DNA from: Cryptomeria japonica
Taxonomy: Eukaryota > Streptophyta > Pinopsida > Cupressales > Cupressaceae
DNA length: 64,000 nucleotides
Assembly: GCF_030272615.1 (NCBI RefSeq)
Contig: NC_081414.1
Span: forward strand, 910,537,009 to 910,601,008
Direction of reading: 5' to 3'
Shown here: positions 10,528 through 22,849 of the stretch, one piece after another
How the letters are laid out: each line of letters begins with the position of its first letter
Position numbering within the stretch: position 1 is the stretch's first letter
Notes under the pieces: generated by a model
Seen by the model: only the letters and a program-made list of their open reading frames with translations
What the model was told of the DNA's origin: nothing
The model's database searches: none
Made by a program: the position numbers and the translations under genes

Positions 10528-13500
10528 ATGGCACCCAAGATCCAAGATCCCATTGTTGTCAAGAATGTAGAGAAGCCCTCACTGAAATACTCTTTGACTC
10601 CTAAAGTCGCCTCCAAACCGGATGACAAAACCACCTTTTCACTCATCCTAGATCGAGTCTTGTTAATCGAAGATGTGAGATTCTTCACCAAATGCCGTGT
10701 TGAAGAACTCAGTCATGTTGAAATAAGAGACACCTATGATGAATTATGTATCGATGGTGTATTAAACAGCAAGTATGAACACATCAAAATCAAAGGATTG
10801 ACTGAAGCCCTAACCTATCCTCGTGTGTTCAAGCCCTAATGGGTCAAGTTTGTTTTGAGCAGAGTTCATGATGATTTCATGTGGCTAGAAGAGAAACCAT
10901 TTAAAATCACCAAGGAAATCATTCATGTGATCACCGGTTACCCTATCTATGATCATGCACAAGCTTAGAAGATGATATCACAGAAGGAATTGATCAGTTT
11001 AACCGGAGTGGAATCTGATTACAGAGGACTAAAATTGAACAATGTCACTAATGCAGAACTTAAGTTTGCTATTAGAGTAATTGGTTACTGTTTCTTCCAA
11101 TCAGCAAGGGAAAACAGTGTACCCTATGCAGCAGTTGACTTAGCTTATAAAATTGTGAAAAAGGGAATGAAAGTTGACTTATGTGAACTGTTATTGAAGA
11201 ACCTGTTTGAGAATCTGAACACAATAAGGAAGCCTAAGAAGAACAACTCGGAAAACACACTAAAGTTTGGTTCACTTCTTGTATGCATGTTTTTCTACTT
11301 TGAAAAATTCTTTCCATCAGTCAGTAAAGTAGTTTGGGAGCTACAGCGACCAATCACCCATCAGATTAATGACTTTATCAAGAAGCTAGGTGATAATTTC
11401 AATGACATAATGGATGATTATTACAATAAATTTTAGGAGAAGATGCACAACAGGTATCGAATTCCACCCCAGCTAGCAGAGAAATATAAAGATGATATAT
11501 GCTTTGAGGTAGACACTGATTACTGTTATGTGAATGCTATGGAACCAAGAACTCAATCTTTGCCACCTATGGGTTACGAGATTGACTTTGACATCACACA
11601 ACAAAAAATTGATGCATTTATTACATTACCAAGGTATGCTACCGAGCTGAGGTATGGAACCTATGAAGAAGTGAAGGGAAAAGTAAAAATGAGAATTGTA
11701 GTACCCAAAGCTACAAGAAAAGCAACAAAGATGATAAAGGTTTTAACGAAGAAATTCAGAGAAGATTCTTCCTCCACACCTATCAAAGGCACTCTTTCCA
11801 TCACCGAAGAGGAATCAGAAGCTCAGAGGCAGCTATAACACTGAGCACCGAACTGCCTAAGGGTGAAGTGTTAAAAAGAAAGAAACAAGACACTTCAAAG
11901 GCCCTACCGACTCCTCCAACAAAGAGACCTAACACTAGAGCATTAGCTGCATCACGGAGTAATAAACAAAAGAGTGTTATTGCTCCCAAGGTAACCAACA
12001 CCTACAAGAAATCTACTCGAAGACTCATTTTGGCAAAAGAGTGTAGTGATACAGAATCCGAAGATGCAAACAAATTCCAGATTGTCAAGAGCAAGAAGGT
12101 AAATATACATAGTGTTGACAACTTCTATGCTAATCTGAAAGAATATGGCAGATTTGGTTCATTTAGATATGTCAAGTATGAAACTAGAAATAATGATGAG
12201 AAGAGACAAATTGAAGAAGTTGTCATCTGCACACTTCTAAAGTTCTGGTTAGCTCCATTGGAACTAGTAAAGTCACTTCCAAATGAACTTTACTTGCATA
12301 TTGATAATAGGTGGAAGTATGCAATGGACTCAGAGAAACAAATCAGAGAAAGAAGTCTAGTCCATCTATTTCCTAATATGTCAGTAGCTGAAATAAAGGA
12401 ACATTTGACAACCTACAATTCAAAGTTTCTTGTCAAATAGAGAGCCTTAAAACTGATGAATGGGCTATATATTGACGTAGAAAATGAGACAAAAGCAAAA
12501 TGGCAGTAAATCTTCAAAATCAAGGATGCCAGTGAACAATCTACAGTTGAAATCATTGATGTCACTGAGCACGATCCTGATGTCATCGAGCAAGGTCCTG
12601 ATGCTACCGAACAAGACCTAGCTGACACTATTCAAATAGATGAAGATGTCATGGATACAACAAAACCAGAGCAGGAAATGATAGAAGGCACTACATATGC
12701 AAAACTCGTATCTAGTGAATCCGTATTAGAACAAGTTCAGCCTTATCCACCGATCACTCAACTTGTCTCTACCGAAGCTCCTTAGGATACAGCACAAGGC
12801 ACCGAAGGTCACAAGTCTACAACAGGAGAAGATACTACTCTAGAACAGACCTCTCAAGCACCTTCAAGCACTAAAAATGTAGCAGCTGAGACACCCAGTA
12901 CCGAGACACCAAAAGACACCACAACGGCTATAGGAACCAACCAAAGTGTTGTCTCTATCGAGCAACCTACCAAGGGTCAGCAAGCCTCTCAAGCTATTGT
13001 CTTGGTCCAACCGACCAAAGGTAAAGAGAAGAAGGTGAAAAAGCATAGTTTCAAAGTTGATTTATCTAAACCAATAGTGTTGCCCAATGTGGATATATAA
13101 AAATTAAAGGGGTAAGCACTCATTGATTTCGGTGAACTATGCAAAGCAAAGGCCGAACAAGAAAAATAGATGGCCATACAAAAGAAGAATAAAGTACTTC
13201 AGAAGGTGAAGACACTGCTATTAGATATGCTACCTACAGCTACAGTGTCAACCGATGCAGCCATCCATATTCAACTGGATGAACTCCTTAATCAAATAGA
13301 AACATCCGAAGTTGATGCATCTGAGTATTTGAGCAAGCTAAAAGACAAGGAGCTTACTGCAAAAATGATAGAAGAGGTACAGAAAGCTCTAGCTATTGGC
13401 AAAGTCAAACTTGTCAAATTCATTGCTGAGTTGTCCCCTCAACTCAAGCACATTCTTTATTTATTTTGGAAACTCTGTACATTTTCTATATTCATTAAAG

Positions 13501-13908
13501 ACATTAAAAATAAAATTGATGCAATTGAGAAAGAGATCAGCGATCTCTCAAATAAGTTGACCCTAGAGCCCAATTCAGTTTAGAATTTTTATACCAAGCT
13601 TCAACAGCTCATGGCTCAATAATTGGAACTAAGAAATGAAGAACATAAGATCAGGATGGATATAATGACTCTCCAGACATTATTCCTTCCTCATCTTTCA
13701 TCAGTTCAAGAACAGATTAACCGATCCACCTGCCTATCTACTACATAAGAGGGAAGCACTCTTGATGTCTTAATATCACTATTGGCTGATATTCAAGCAC
13801 AAAATTCTTTAATGGAAAGTGTAAAGGATGCACTCTCTGTTTCTCTCACCGAAGCCCAAAATAAGTACAAAACCATTTTTGACCAGTTACCACCCCCGGA
13901 TGGAAATT
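10528..13908 (+). pseudogene. Long accessory gene of element B, family not recognised
   Basis: A run of ORFs (10528, 10972, 11443, 11868, 13170 and gaps between them) makes one broken gene of about 1,100 codons starting MAPKIQDP. The head (10528-11440) has a folded look and contains KPFKITKEIIHVITGYP and IGYCFFQSAREN, a pattern recalling plant transposon-associated domains. The middle (11700-13050) is Lys/Thr/Pro/Glu-rich and probably disordered. The tail (13160-13908) is a helical coiled coil. I know no function; structural or envelope-like roles have been proposed for genes in this position in other plant elements. Many breaks are single TAG or TAA codons where Gln fits, plus a frame change near 11840-11868. 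Confidence 0.55.
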
Positions 13909-13927
13909 AAATTTTTTTATGTTTGTC

Positions 13928-14131
13928 AAAAAGGGGGAGTGATACTATATATTTGGGGAGTGATACAGTTTTGGTGATACAGTTTTGATATAGCATTCGG
14001 AGTATAGTATATAGGGGGAGTATACCGAGCAGAGTATGCAGAGTATCCAAGGACAGTAAGCAGAGCACACAAGCACAGAACTGAGCATGCAAAATCAGAA
14101 GCTATGTATAATATAATGATAAGGGGAGTAT
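13928..14131 (+). promoter_or_regulatory. Multiple polypurine tracts of element B
   Basis: AAAAAGGGGGAG at 13928, ATAGGGGGAG at 14011 and AAGGGGAG at 14121 lie between the accessory gene and the deletion junction. They resemble the tracts before the LTRs of A and E. The LTR that should follow is missing. Confidence 0.7.
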
Positions 14132-14134
14132 ATA

Positions 14135-14422
14135 ATGATAAGGTCATTTGAACTAGTTGGGGATGAGCCCTATGTTCTTCCAAGCCAATGTGAGCAAGTA
14201 TTTTACTTAGAGGTTCCACATAAACTGGGTTGGTCATTTGTTGTTAGACATGATCCAAGAGGAAGGCTGATAAAATATAATGTGATGGAAGAAGAAGATA
14301 CCAAAGAAGTAGAAGATGAAGTGGATGATGATCACGATCGATAGTTTCACAATAACGATGAAGAAGAACAAGAACAAGAAGAAGAAGAAGAAGAAGATGA
14401 AGAAGAAGAAGAAGAAGAAGAA

Positions 14423-14481
<59 letters not shown>

Positions 14482-14526
14482 CGGTGATGGTGATGATGGT
14501 GATGATGATGGCGAAGACGTTGATGG

Positions 14527-14597
<71 letters not shown>

Positions 14598-14639
14598 GTG
14601 GTGATGATGACCTTGATGTTCATGATGATGAGGAATGAA
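14135..14639 (+). pseudogene. TNP2-like transposase C-terminal piece with acidic tail
   Basis: The frame from 14135 encodes DEPYVLPSQCEQVFYLE and WSFVVRHDPRG, which match the end of TNP2-type transposases (a VLASQ-EQVFY-like motif). After one TAG at 14342 the same frame continues through a Glu-rich and then Asp-rich tail made by a GAA/GAT microsatellite, ending LDVHDDEE at a TGA (14637). It belongs to the 5186-7427 gene; the intervening catalytic core is deleted where element B sits. Only the C-terminal motif supports the call. Confidence 0.65.
14357..14637 (+). repeat. GAA/GAT trinucleotide microsatellite inside the TNP2 tail
   Basis: About 65 bp of (GAA)n with a few CAA units passes into about 215 bp of (GAT)n with a few GGT and GAC interruptions. 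In the TNP2 frame it reads poly-Glu then poly-Asp. The poly-Met and poly-Ile frames over the same bases are shadows. Confidence 0.9.
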
Positions 14640-15059
14640 ATGTATTAGGAATGCGATTAGTATATTATCTATTGAATATTGACTTCTTGATAGAATTTTT
14701 TTTACATAATTAATTCATTTTGTTTTGAATTCTAATGCCATTACATAATTAATTCATGATGCACCTTTTAATATGGAGATGGAGATAGGGGGTGTGACTA
14801 TTTATGTGACAATTTTTAAACTGTGTTTATTTATGGAAATTGGATTGTTTATTAGCTATGTGACTATTTATGTGACTATTTAGTTGAGGATCTTGCATAG
14901 TCTACATAAAGTAAAGGTAAGGAATTACAAAATTTACAATGATTTTGATGACAACATCTTTTTATTATTTAATACTCTTTTTGTTTACAAAGTTCATGTT
15001 GTTCATGTTGTGTATGATGTAATTTCACTAACTTTTATATTTTTTCTTTGTCACAGGCC

Positions 15060-17911
15060 GACATGGATCCATCACATATCGCAGATAGAGATGTACCTTG
15101 CGACACTTTTACCGAGTAGGTAAACCTGATTTTAATTGTACAAATTAGGTAGAAGCAAACTGTTACATTATTATGTTCTTTTTTTTAGTGATTTATACTA
15201 ATTTTATATTTGTTAATGATATTCTTGACACAGACGGATGTTCGGGGAAAGGGAAAGGGAGTTGCAGTACCTGAGCACCTTTATATGGATGTGGAATCAT
15301 TAGGGTTAAGCCATGATGACCCTGAAGATCCCATAGACCTTGTGAAATTCTTTAAAATGCCTCTTATAAAAATTAGAAAAGAGATTGTTGCTTTGGCAGC
15401 CGTGCATCATACCACTGATGAGATATGACAGAGGGTAGAATTAGTGTATAAGACAGCAGAAAACTTGCAAGTAAGTAGTAATGAAAGCTTTAATTATAAC
15501 AAAAGTTCAATAATGGTTTATATTTTATTCTCTTTTTATGTCATTAACTAAAATATGTACATATTGTTTTTACAGTAATTTATCCGCCCTCATGAAAGTC
15601 ATTCCTATGATCAGGGTGTTGTAGGATCAGGTGATGACGATTTTCTTGTATTATCACTTGCTTGGCTTATCACTCTGAGTACCCAAAACACATCAAACTT
15701 GATACTGTCAATTTTCAAAATAAAGGTTCATCCTTGTTTACAATTCTTGCACTTTTCATATATTTAATGTTTGATATATTTAATGTATTATTCTTTAGGT
15801 GCTGTCAATGTTACTGTACAAATGCCGACACCGCCTCATCAGAGGTCACCCTCACCTGTATTGCTGACTGCAATGTCAGCAACATGTAGCATGTAGACAT
15901 CCTCTAGTGCACATCATATTGGCCCGCCCACTGTTGGTAGATCCCTCTTTTTCTCTATCTTCTATCATGTGTTTATTTCCCTTCAAGCGTTCTTTCTTGA
16001 ATTCTAATGCCATTTCATAGTGGATTCATTTTTTGAAGGAGGAGATGCACATGAGGATGTGCCACAGGTGACTACTACTGATAACATAGCATTCTTTCTT
16101 GGATCTTCTCATATTGCTAGTACAGGAACATTGCAGGCCACATTCATGGTGAGCGACAAAGAAATGCTTCCCTTAAAGATACAAAAGGTTCCAGGTACTT
16201 TAAAACTATTATTATATATACTCTAATTGTAATTTACTTTATGATCACTCATTTTGGACTAATATTGATCCCATGAATTTTTTGCAGGCAATGATATTTT
16301 CTGTAAACATCTTAGTGACATTGCATTGCAGATATTTGGGCCCACCATACGTAAAAGGTGGTACATCATATGTGAACTAACCCTTATCCTCTTTTGATTT
16401 CATATCATTGCTAGAATACTTTTCCTTTGATCCATTTCTTGAAGTGTAATAAATGTAGCTTTAGTTCATTTCTTAATCTAACAGGTTTTTTTTTGCTTTA
16501 AAAAGTGGAATGACCAAGAAAAAAGGTTAAAAGATGAATTGACAAACCAAATGGTTGAGTGGTTTGGAAATGACACCTTTGACAAAACCAAGCTCCTTGA
16601 AAAAGCTGGCACATATCTAAAGTATGTGAGGGACCAATATAGGACCCATTTGGAGAGGAACCTAAAGTACGAGCATCCCCCCATGATTTCAGAGAGGGAG
16701 TGGAAGGACCTGATTTTGGATGCCAAGGAGAGAATTGAAAGGAAAAAAGGAAATACACCAGTAGACGCCAGAAGAAGGTACATGATACTATTAAGAATGT
16801 AATTATGTACTAATTAATTACTCTTTATATTTATATAATCTAACATATTTCAAACTTTTTATAGACTGAGTGACATGTCAAAGGCAACAAAGGCAAGGCA
16901 AGAAAAGCACGGGCAACACAAACTCGGCTCTAGTGGCTACATGAAACTTGCTGCACGAATTGTAAGTATCTCATGTAAACTCCCATATTGTCTCAAAATA
17001 TTAATAAATTGCAAACATTTTTTTTAATCAAACAATGCAAGCAAAATTCACGATACCAAGCAAAAATGCAGGGCTTTGAATTCAATAGAGCGCCCACAGA
17101 AGATGACAAGAGAATTGCCTTCCAGCAAGGCTATTCAGTCGTGGTTGATCAACTACAAGAATTGAGTGGGCATACACAACATTTGAGTGCATCAGTCACA
17201 TAGGTAAATATGGTAAATGGAAGTTGTTTCAAATTGAATACTTTACCAATAATCTAATTGATGTTGAGTTCCAACATAAAGTGACTATATTTGTTTTAAA
17301 TAAGCAAGCAATGATAACAATGTGCATGTCATTGGAATGCAGCCTGCTAATTGTGAAACACCACCTGCACATGAAGGTTCGGATGTGCATCCCAGTAGTG
17401 GAGGTATTCATTTGCTATTCAAATTTATTTATTTAGCTATTAATACAATTAAACATCTTAATTTGTAATTAGAGTAGTAATTAGTGTAACCTTTCTTGTT
17501 AATATTTTAGAGCATGTAGTCGGTGGTGAGCAAGTAGAGCATGATCTGGGTACACAACCTCAAGAATGTGATGTTCCCCACTTAGGTGAAGAGGACTGTG
17601 GTGTTCAACATGTTGAGGTTGAGGCTACACAAAATGATGTGGCCCCATCAGGTAAAGAGCACAACAATTATGTTCTCTAAATTAATGAAATACTTGTAAC
17701 AATAATAATTTTTAAAATTTTTTTTAACCCATTTCTTTGTTATTGCAGAGGACCCCCCTTCACTTCAATGTCCTCATCCTCAGTATAGGACTAGGCATAC
17801 ATTGAGATCATGAGCAGTTGGCGGAACATCTGCAGAGGGGGAAAATGATGAAGACACCGATGTTCCATGTAGTCTTTTCATAGCTTCAAAGAAAAAACAA
17901 AGAAAGAAATG
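15060..17911 (+). pseudogene. TNPA-like (plant En/Spm transposase_24-type) multi-exon gene
   Basis: Consistent AG/GT splice signals outline exons near 15055-15120, 15234-15471, 15576-15723, 15799-15942, 16020-16195, 16288-16370, 16485-16775, 16865-16961, 17040-17203, 17341-17401, 17511-17651 and 17749-17911. The core (16500-17200) reads KTKLLEKAGTYLKYVRDQYR, KYEHPPMISEREWKDLILDA, then KATKARQEKHGQHKLGSSGY and RAPTEDDKRIAF, which resembles the TNPA/transposase_24 family. TNPA binds subterminal repeats of CACTA elements and helps excision. The last exon ends in a basic KKKQRKK tail. In-frame TGA codons after DEI (15426) and near 17811 fit CGA-to-TGA change. It sits downstream of TNP2 as in En/Spm. 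Confidence 0.65.
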
Positions 17912-18970
17912 ATTGTAATCTAACTTATTTGATAATGACTGATTTTTATGTGTTAGTGAATGTAATTATGTGCTAATTAATGGTTATGGATGATATGTGT
18001 TAATTAATATTGATGAATGTTGTGTATTAATTAATGTTAATCAATGTTATGTGTTAATGAATGTTATGTGATATGAATGAATGAATGCTATATTTTATTA
18101 ATGGTAGAAAGAATTAATGAATGAATGTTATAAGATGTTAACGGGGAATTTAGAGTGATGTTAGGGGGGGGTAGGGGCCAAATGAGCTTCCACCTTCACG
18201 TGGTTGGCTCTGTTAAGTAGAGAATATTAAACTATTCTCGAAACCAAACAAAGCTCAACAAGGTAACACACTTTTCAATATTTCATTATGTTGCACAGTT
18301 AATCTTATTGAATAATGTATATTGAATCTTAATTGCAGGGTCCAACAGAGCCAACACAAACAACAACACCATGAGTTGCTGGGTATAATGAACTCCCATA
18401 TTGTCTTGTCTTTACACGAACAATATGAGTTGCTTCTAGTGTTGATATCCAAGGTGGGACTGCAAAAGTTATGAATATGCCTCATCCTTGTAAGTTATTT
18501 TATTACAACTCCTAATTCTTGAGACTAGACTTTTTGTTCTTGATGTTTTTCACTAGTTGTCATAACCTCTGACTTTGATGCTTGTGCCTTAATAGAACTA
18601 GATGTTTCTTGTATGCATACTTGGTCAAGGACTGCATTATGATGCTACAGGGCTACAAACTAAGATTATTTATTGTATTGAGTTGCACATTTGATATGAG
18701 TTTCCCTATGACTGCTATGCACATTTATGTATATACACTATTTCTAGTTTGTATATTGATATTAATTTTGAGAAAATATTACAAAACTCAGAGTATTCTC
18801 CATAAGACTAGAAAAAAGCTCAGATAAATTTCTGCAGCATTTTCTTACAATTACTTGCGATCATTTTTTTAGGAGTCCTGGTATCCATTTATAATAGTAT
18901 GGATGCATACAAGCTTTGGACCCTTCAAAAGAAAGTTTGTTACAAACAACCGGTCATTTTCAAGAAGTGG
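17912..18970. other. Non-coding DNA between the CACTA genes and gene C
   Basis: AT-rich. From about 17930 to 18140 it carries many near repeats of ATGAATG and TTAATGA, then a G-run near 18166. A possible acceptor site TTGCAG at about 18335 precedes a short open stretch. The right end of the CACTA element should lie here, but I see no clear terminal repeat. Confidence 0.5.
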
Positions 18971-21900
18971 TTATAAGTCCTTTTCAGCATCTGCGGCTTC
19001 CTCTGCTTGTTGTTTTGTTGCAACCTCCTGTAACTGCTCTCGAGCATCTTCTTTTTGTCTCATATACTTATCTTTCCACTCCTGATACACATCATCACTA
19101 GGCCAAGTAAAACTAGCAATCTTCTATTTCATATCTTCTAGTCACTTCCAAGTGACTCGTACATGCCCAATCTCTGTTTCTATGAAACCATAATGAGATT
19201 TCACTTTTTCAATTTCCTCAATTGTTTGGACAAATAAGGATGTGTCATCAGTACTAATAATTTGATTGATCCTTAGGGACAAATTGTGGTCCACCTCCTT
19301 TAACCAAGTCTTCTCTTCCTTTAGCTCAACAAGACCAATGAAACCTCTTGGAAACATTTCAAATTTATCATTTGAATATTCTTTCCTATAAAGTTGGGCT
19401 TTTCTTTTTATACCTGCTCCTTCCACTGAAAGAATATTCATCTCTTTTATAAACTCACATGTGGACCTTAGATTGTCATTCTCTTCTACATCTACATGGG
19501 AAGAACACATGAGCTCTGACTCTTTACCTCTAGGCACCCACTTATTCAGGATTGGTTCCAAAGTGGCTTCTTCTTCTCTCAATTTGATCAAAATCTCAAG
19601 AATCCTCTTCATATTTATGTATACATTGGAGGTTTTGACTGAGTCAGCAAACTTCAAGATGGTGGCTTTCACCTTCTCCTCATATTTGTTTGCATACAAT
19701 GTCTGAGCTTGTTTCAATTTTTCCAACTCATGTTGGACATTTTCAGGTAATTGGGAACTAGAAGGCATATGAGAAGGGGGATATTCAATGATGGGACTAG
19801 TAGGAGGGGGTCTTGCTAGAGAGGAGGCTATCATGAGTGTAGAAGATTCACTGAGATGATATTGACCTGCCAGTTGACTCTGGAGTCTAGAAATTATGCT
19901 ATCTCTATTGGCTATTCCTTCTTTAGCATCATTGTAAGCTTTTAAAATAGTCTCCAACTTCAATTGGATATTAGCCTTTTCTTGTGCCTCTTTCTCTGCC
20001 ACCGCAACACTGAATTTTGTAGTCTCTAGGACTGTGCTTGCAGCTTCCACTACCCTTGTGTCTTGGACTCTTTTAACTATCATGCCTCCTAAGAGGCTAG
20101 AATCTGATGCATCCTTCCTTCTTTTGTTTTCATCCTTCTTTAAAGACCACATGATAAGAGCAACATTATCTTTGCTGAATGTCACTCCTTCCATAGGCTT
20201 TGTTTCTTTCCTCGCTGCATCAAGCACTAAGGCATCAGCTATATCCCATTCAGGGAGAATCAACACACTAGCCTTTGCTACAATTTCTCTTCCTTTCTCA
20301 AGGGTGATTGCTTTGAACTCCTCCATCATTTCTTGCTTAGCCTCTTCTTCTACCTGAGTTGTATTTTTAAGAGACTGTTCACTTTTCCTCTGTTCACATC
20401 TAGTCTTGAATTGATCAATATTTTGCTTCCATAGAAACTGTATAAAAGCTCCTGATGTGACAAAATTACTATCAGCTAGGAATTCTTCACTAGCTTGCTT
20501 AATAGTAAGGTCCATTTCTTGGCCCTTTAACTCACCATCAGTCAAATCCATTTCAGCATTAGGTGGCTCTTCGGGCATCCCCTCTTGGGTCTCCTCATAA
20601 GTATAGGCAATCTCACCGAGACTCCCTAACTGCAATAATTGTTCAGCCACAGCTTGTTCATCTCCAATGTGGATAGGAGACTGAGATGGAGAATATTGAG
20701 GCTCATCATTTTCAATTTCCTTTCCCACTCTTTGCTTCTTAGGGGAATCCTAGATGTCAATGACATCTTCAATTTTCCTCTTCCCTTTTGAAGTGGAAGG
20801 CTCACCTGTCACTAGCATTATCACAGTGTACTTTGACCTTTTGTGCATTACATAGTCACCACATTGGATATCTCTACAAAGGCAGGCTTAGCCAATACCA
20901 TCTTAGCCTTATTAGGCTCATTTTGCATTATGGCCTCCCTCTTTTCTTTTAAGGTCTGCATGAGATCTTCAAAATAAAGAATCAGGAATTTTATTTTCTC
21001 CTTAAATGGATTGACACTAGAAAGGGGGTCATAGCCAGTGTCAAATTGATGGATAAAATCAAGGGCTTTCTTATATGCCACTCACTTCTCCTTCCTTAGT
21101 TCTTGCTCATCTAAGCTTAATTCATTTCTAATCAGATCTTCTAGGAACTGAAATTGATGTGGCCTACCTCTGCACACTGCTCTTTTTCTGAACATGCCAT
21201 TGAAAAAATCCTCGAGGTCTACACATCTTGACACTGCAGTAGACAACCTATATGGCTTAAAGAATTCTTCAAAAAATATCCATCCACCCTTAGTGATCAC
21301 AAATGGTGAGCCATGGTAATAGTTGGGAAAATAGTCCCTTTACCTCTATTGGTTACCTCTGCTTCTTGTACTCCCCCAATTTGTCTCAGGACTTCTGCCA
21401 TCCCTATCTTCAATGGGACCTGATAGGGTAGTAAAAAGGGGGTGCCTATAAATCCAAACACTCTAAAAATAGTAGACACAGGGTAGAAATATATGTCTCC
21501 CCAATTATGAACAATCTTGATATCCTCTGCAAACTCCTTTGGTCTGAGAAACTCCAAAAGAGCCTTAGGAATTCTAGGGTTTTCTCTACATAGAAGAATC
21601 CTAATTTTAGATGCAAAGCATCTATCAAACTTTAAATAACTTGCATCTTCTCTATCCCAAGATAGAACAGTACTCCACAATTGCACTAGCATCTCCTCTT
21701 TATCCTTGACCTTAATCAGGTCCATCTCCTTTCCAAAATAATCAGCCCATTTGAACAGAAACATATGCATTAACATGGAGTACCATCTAAATGGCCTATC
21801 CACCTTACCATTTTTTATTCCTACTAGCCCTTTATGAATTGCATCAGCAAGGTATGAGGCATAATCAAATGTTATTGCTAGGGAGGGGTTTAGAATTTAT

Positions 21901-22606
21901 GCAATCATTAACATATAATGGGTTGGCATATTCTTTTCAGCATCCTCTCCAAAAATCTGGCATAATGCCCAATACATACCCTTAGCTCTTAGATTGAATA
22001 GGTTGAGAGAGAATGGTTCCATTGTGTTGGGGCCTACAACTATTAACCCCCTATCTTTACAAATAATTCTTTCAATGGGCCACTTCTAAGATGATCCCTT
22101 TGTGTGTTATAAACCTGGGCTAACGACTCAAAGTCAATAGGTTCTAACAAATTGGAGGACTCACTGAGTTTAAACACTTTCCTGAATTCATCTTCATTTA
22201 TCTCAATCAAGACTAATCCCTTTATGTTCTTGATGCATCTTGCCACAGAGTCATAATTCTGTGCGATTAGGGCTAACAGATCTACATCCATAAAAACACC
22301 TGGGACCACAAGCTTTCCTACATCCTGCTCCCATATGCCATTCAAAGGAGCTGGGGAATTCCTCTACCCAAAACCGACTTTGAAGAGTCCTAAGCCCGAC
22401 AATCCTATTTCAGGGTCCCTCAACCAATTAACCTTATCATAAAGGCCATCTCCAATTTTTAGACGAGGGTTCTTAGGTACTAGCTCTTTGGCCTTAGCCC
22501 CAGCATTGGTGGACATGGTTAATTGCTCTAAAAAATCATCACAGATATTTCGGTCCTGGTAATTCACTTTCCCTGTAAATTCTCTTCTAGGTGCCATTCT
22601 GGTCAA
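18971..22606 (-). pseudogene. Gene C: long accessory gene, family not recognised
   Basis: Minus-strand ORFs 22606-22364, 22345-22043, about 22042-21297, 21300-21082, 21081-20848, 20728-19142 and on to a TAA at 18971 make one broken gene of roughly 1,100 codons starting MTRMAPRREF. The head has NYDSVARCIKNIKG and EINEDEFRKVFKLSES, then FDYASYLADAIHKGLVGIKN, RPFRWYSMLMHMFLF and VHNWGDIYFYPVSTIFRVFG. The C-terminal 528-residue ORF is Glu/Lys/Gln-rich with coiled-coil stretches and a Pro/Ser linker (ARPPPTSPIIEYPPSHMPS). No enzymatic motif is visible. The plan (MAP start, folded head, linker, coiled coil) resembles the accessory genes of elements B and D, so I infer a retroelement gene rather than a host gene. 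Stops and small frame changes break it. Confidence 0.5.
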
Positions 22607-22849
22607 ACAATTATACCACTAGAAGCTAGCACAGAAGTCTAATGAAGTAATTCACACAATAGTATTTGAGAACAAACCAAGTGTTATCAAGAAAAGCACA
22701 AGAAACCTAATTATTCACTTGAAGAAAATCACTCTGCAACAATTCGCTCTGCAACAAACTTTGATGAAACAATACTTAGCAATCAAGTTGATGCGGACTG
22801 AAAAGGGCAAGTTGGCATTTAAGTTTTCATAAATTAACTCCGCATGCTT
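22607..22849 (-). other. 5' leader upstream of gene C
   Basis: About 240 bp separates the first ATG of gene C from the repeat array. It contains a short direct repeat (CAACAATTCGCTCTGCAACAA region near 22735-22760). No primer binding site or LTR end was recognised on the minus strand. Confidence 0.35.

Larger units (their letters stand above)
7428..14134 (+). mobile_element. Non-autonomous copia-type LTR element B with two long non-pol genes
   Basis: The order is: 5' LTR (7428-8578), initiator Met-tRNA primer site (8581-8593), a gag-like gene with a long coiled coil and zinc knuckles (8641-9985), a leader of about 540 bp, a long accessory gene (10528-13908) and a run of polypurine tracts (13928-14131). 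No protease, integrase, reverse transcriptase or RNase H motif appears anywhere between LTR and tracts, so the element would need enzymes from a relative. The 3' LTR is absent: sequence passes from the third tract straight into TNP2 C-terminal coding DNA at 14135, so a deletion removed the LTR and the TNP2 core together. Confidence 0.75.
5186..17911 (+). mobile_element. CACTA (En/Spm-type) DNA transposon, interrupted by element B
   Basis: Two genes typical of plant CACTA elements lie in order on the plus strand: a TNP2-like transposase (5186-7427 plus a C-terminal piece at 14135-14639) and a multi-exon TNPA-like gene (about 15060-17911). The LTR element B occupies 7428 to about 14134 in between. 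The coordinates are the span of recognisable genes, not true termini: I could not find a CACTA end with matching inverted repeat or a 3-bp target duplication. Stops and missing catalytic sequence show the element cannot move by itself. Confidence 0.75.

Noticed and set aside
14234-14648. Long open frames of poly-Ile/Phe (minus) and poly-Met/Lys (plus)
   Set aside because: They are shadow frames of the GAA/GAT microsatellite; the TNP2 frame gives the acidic tail.
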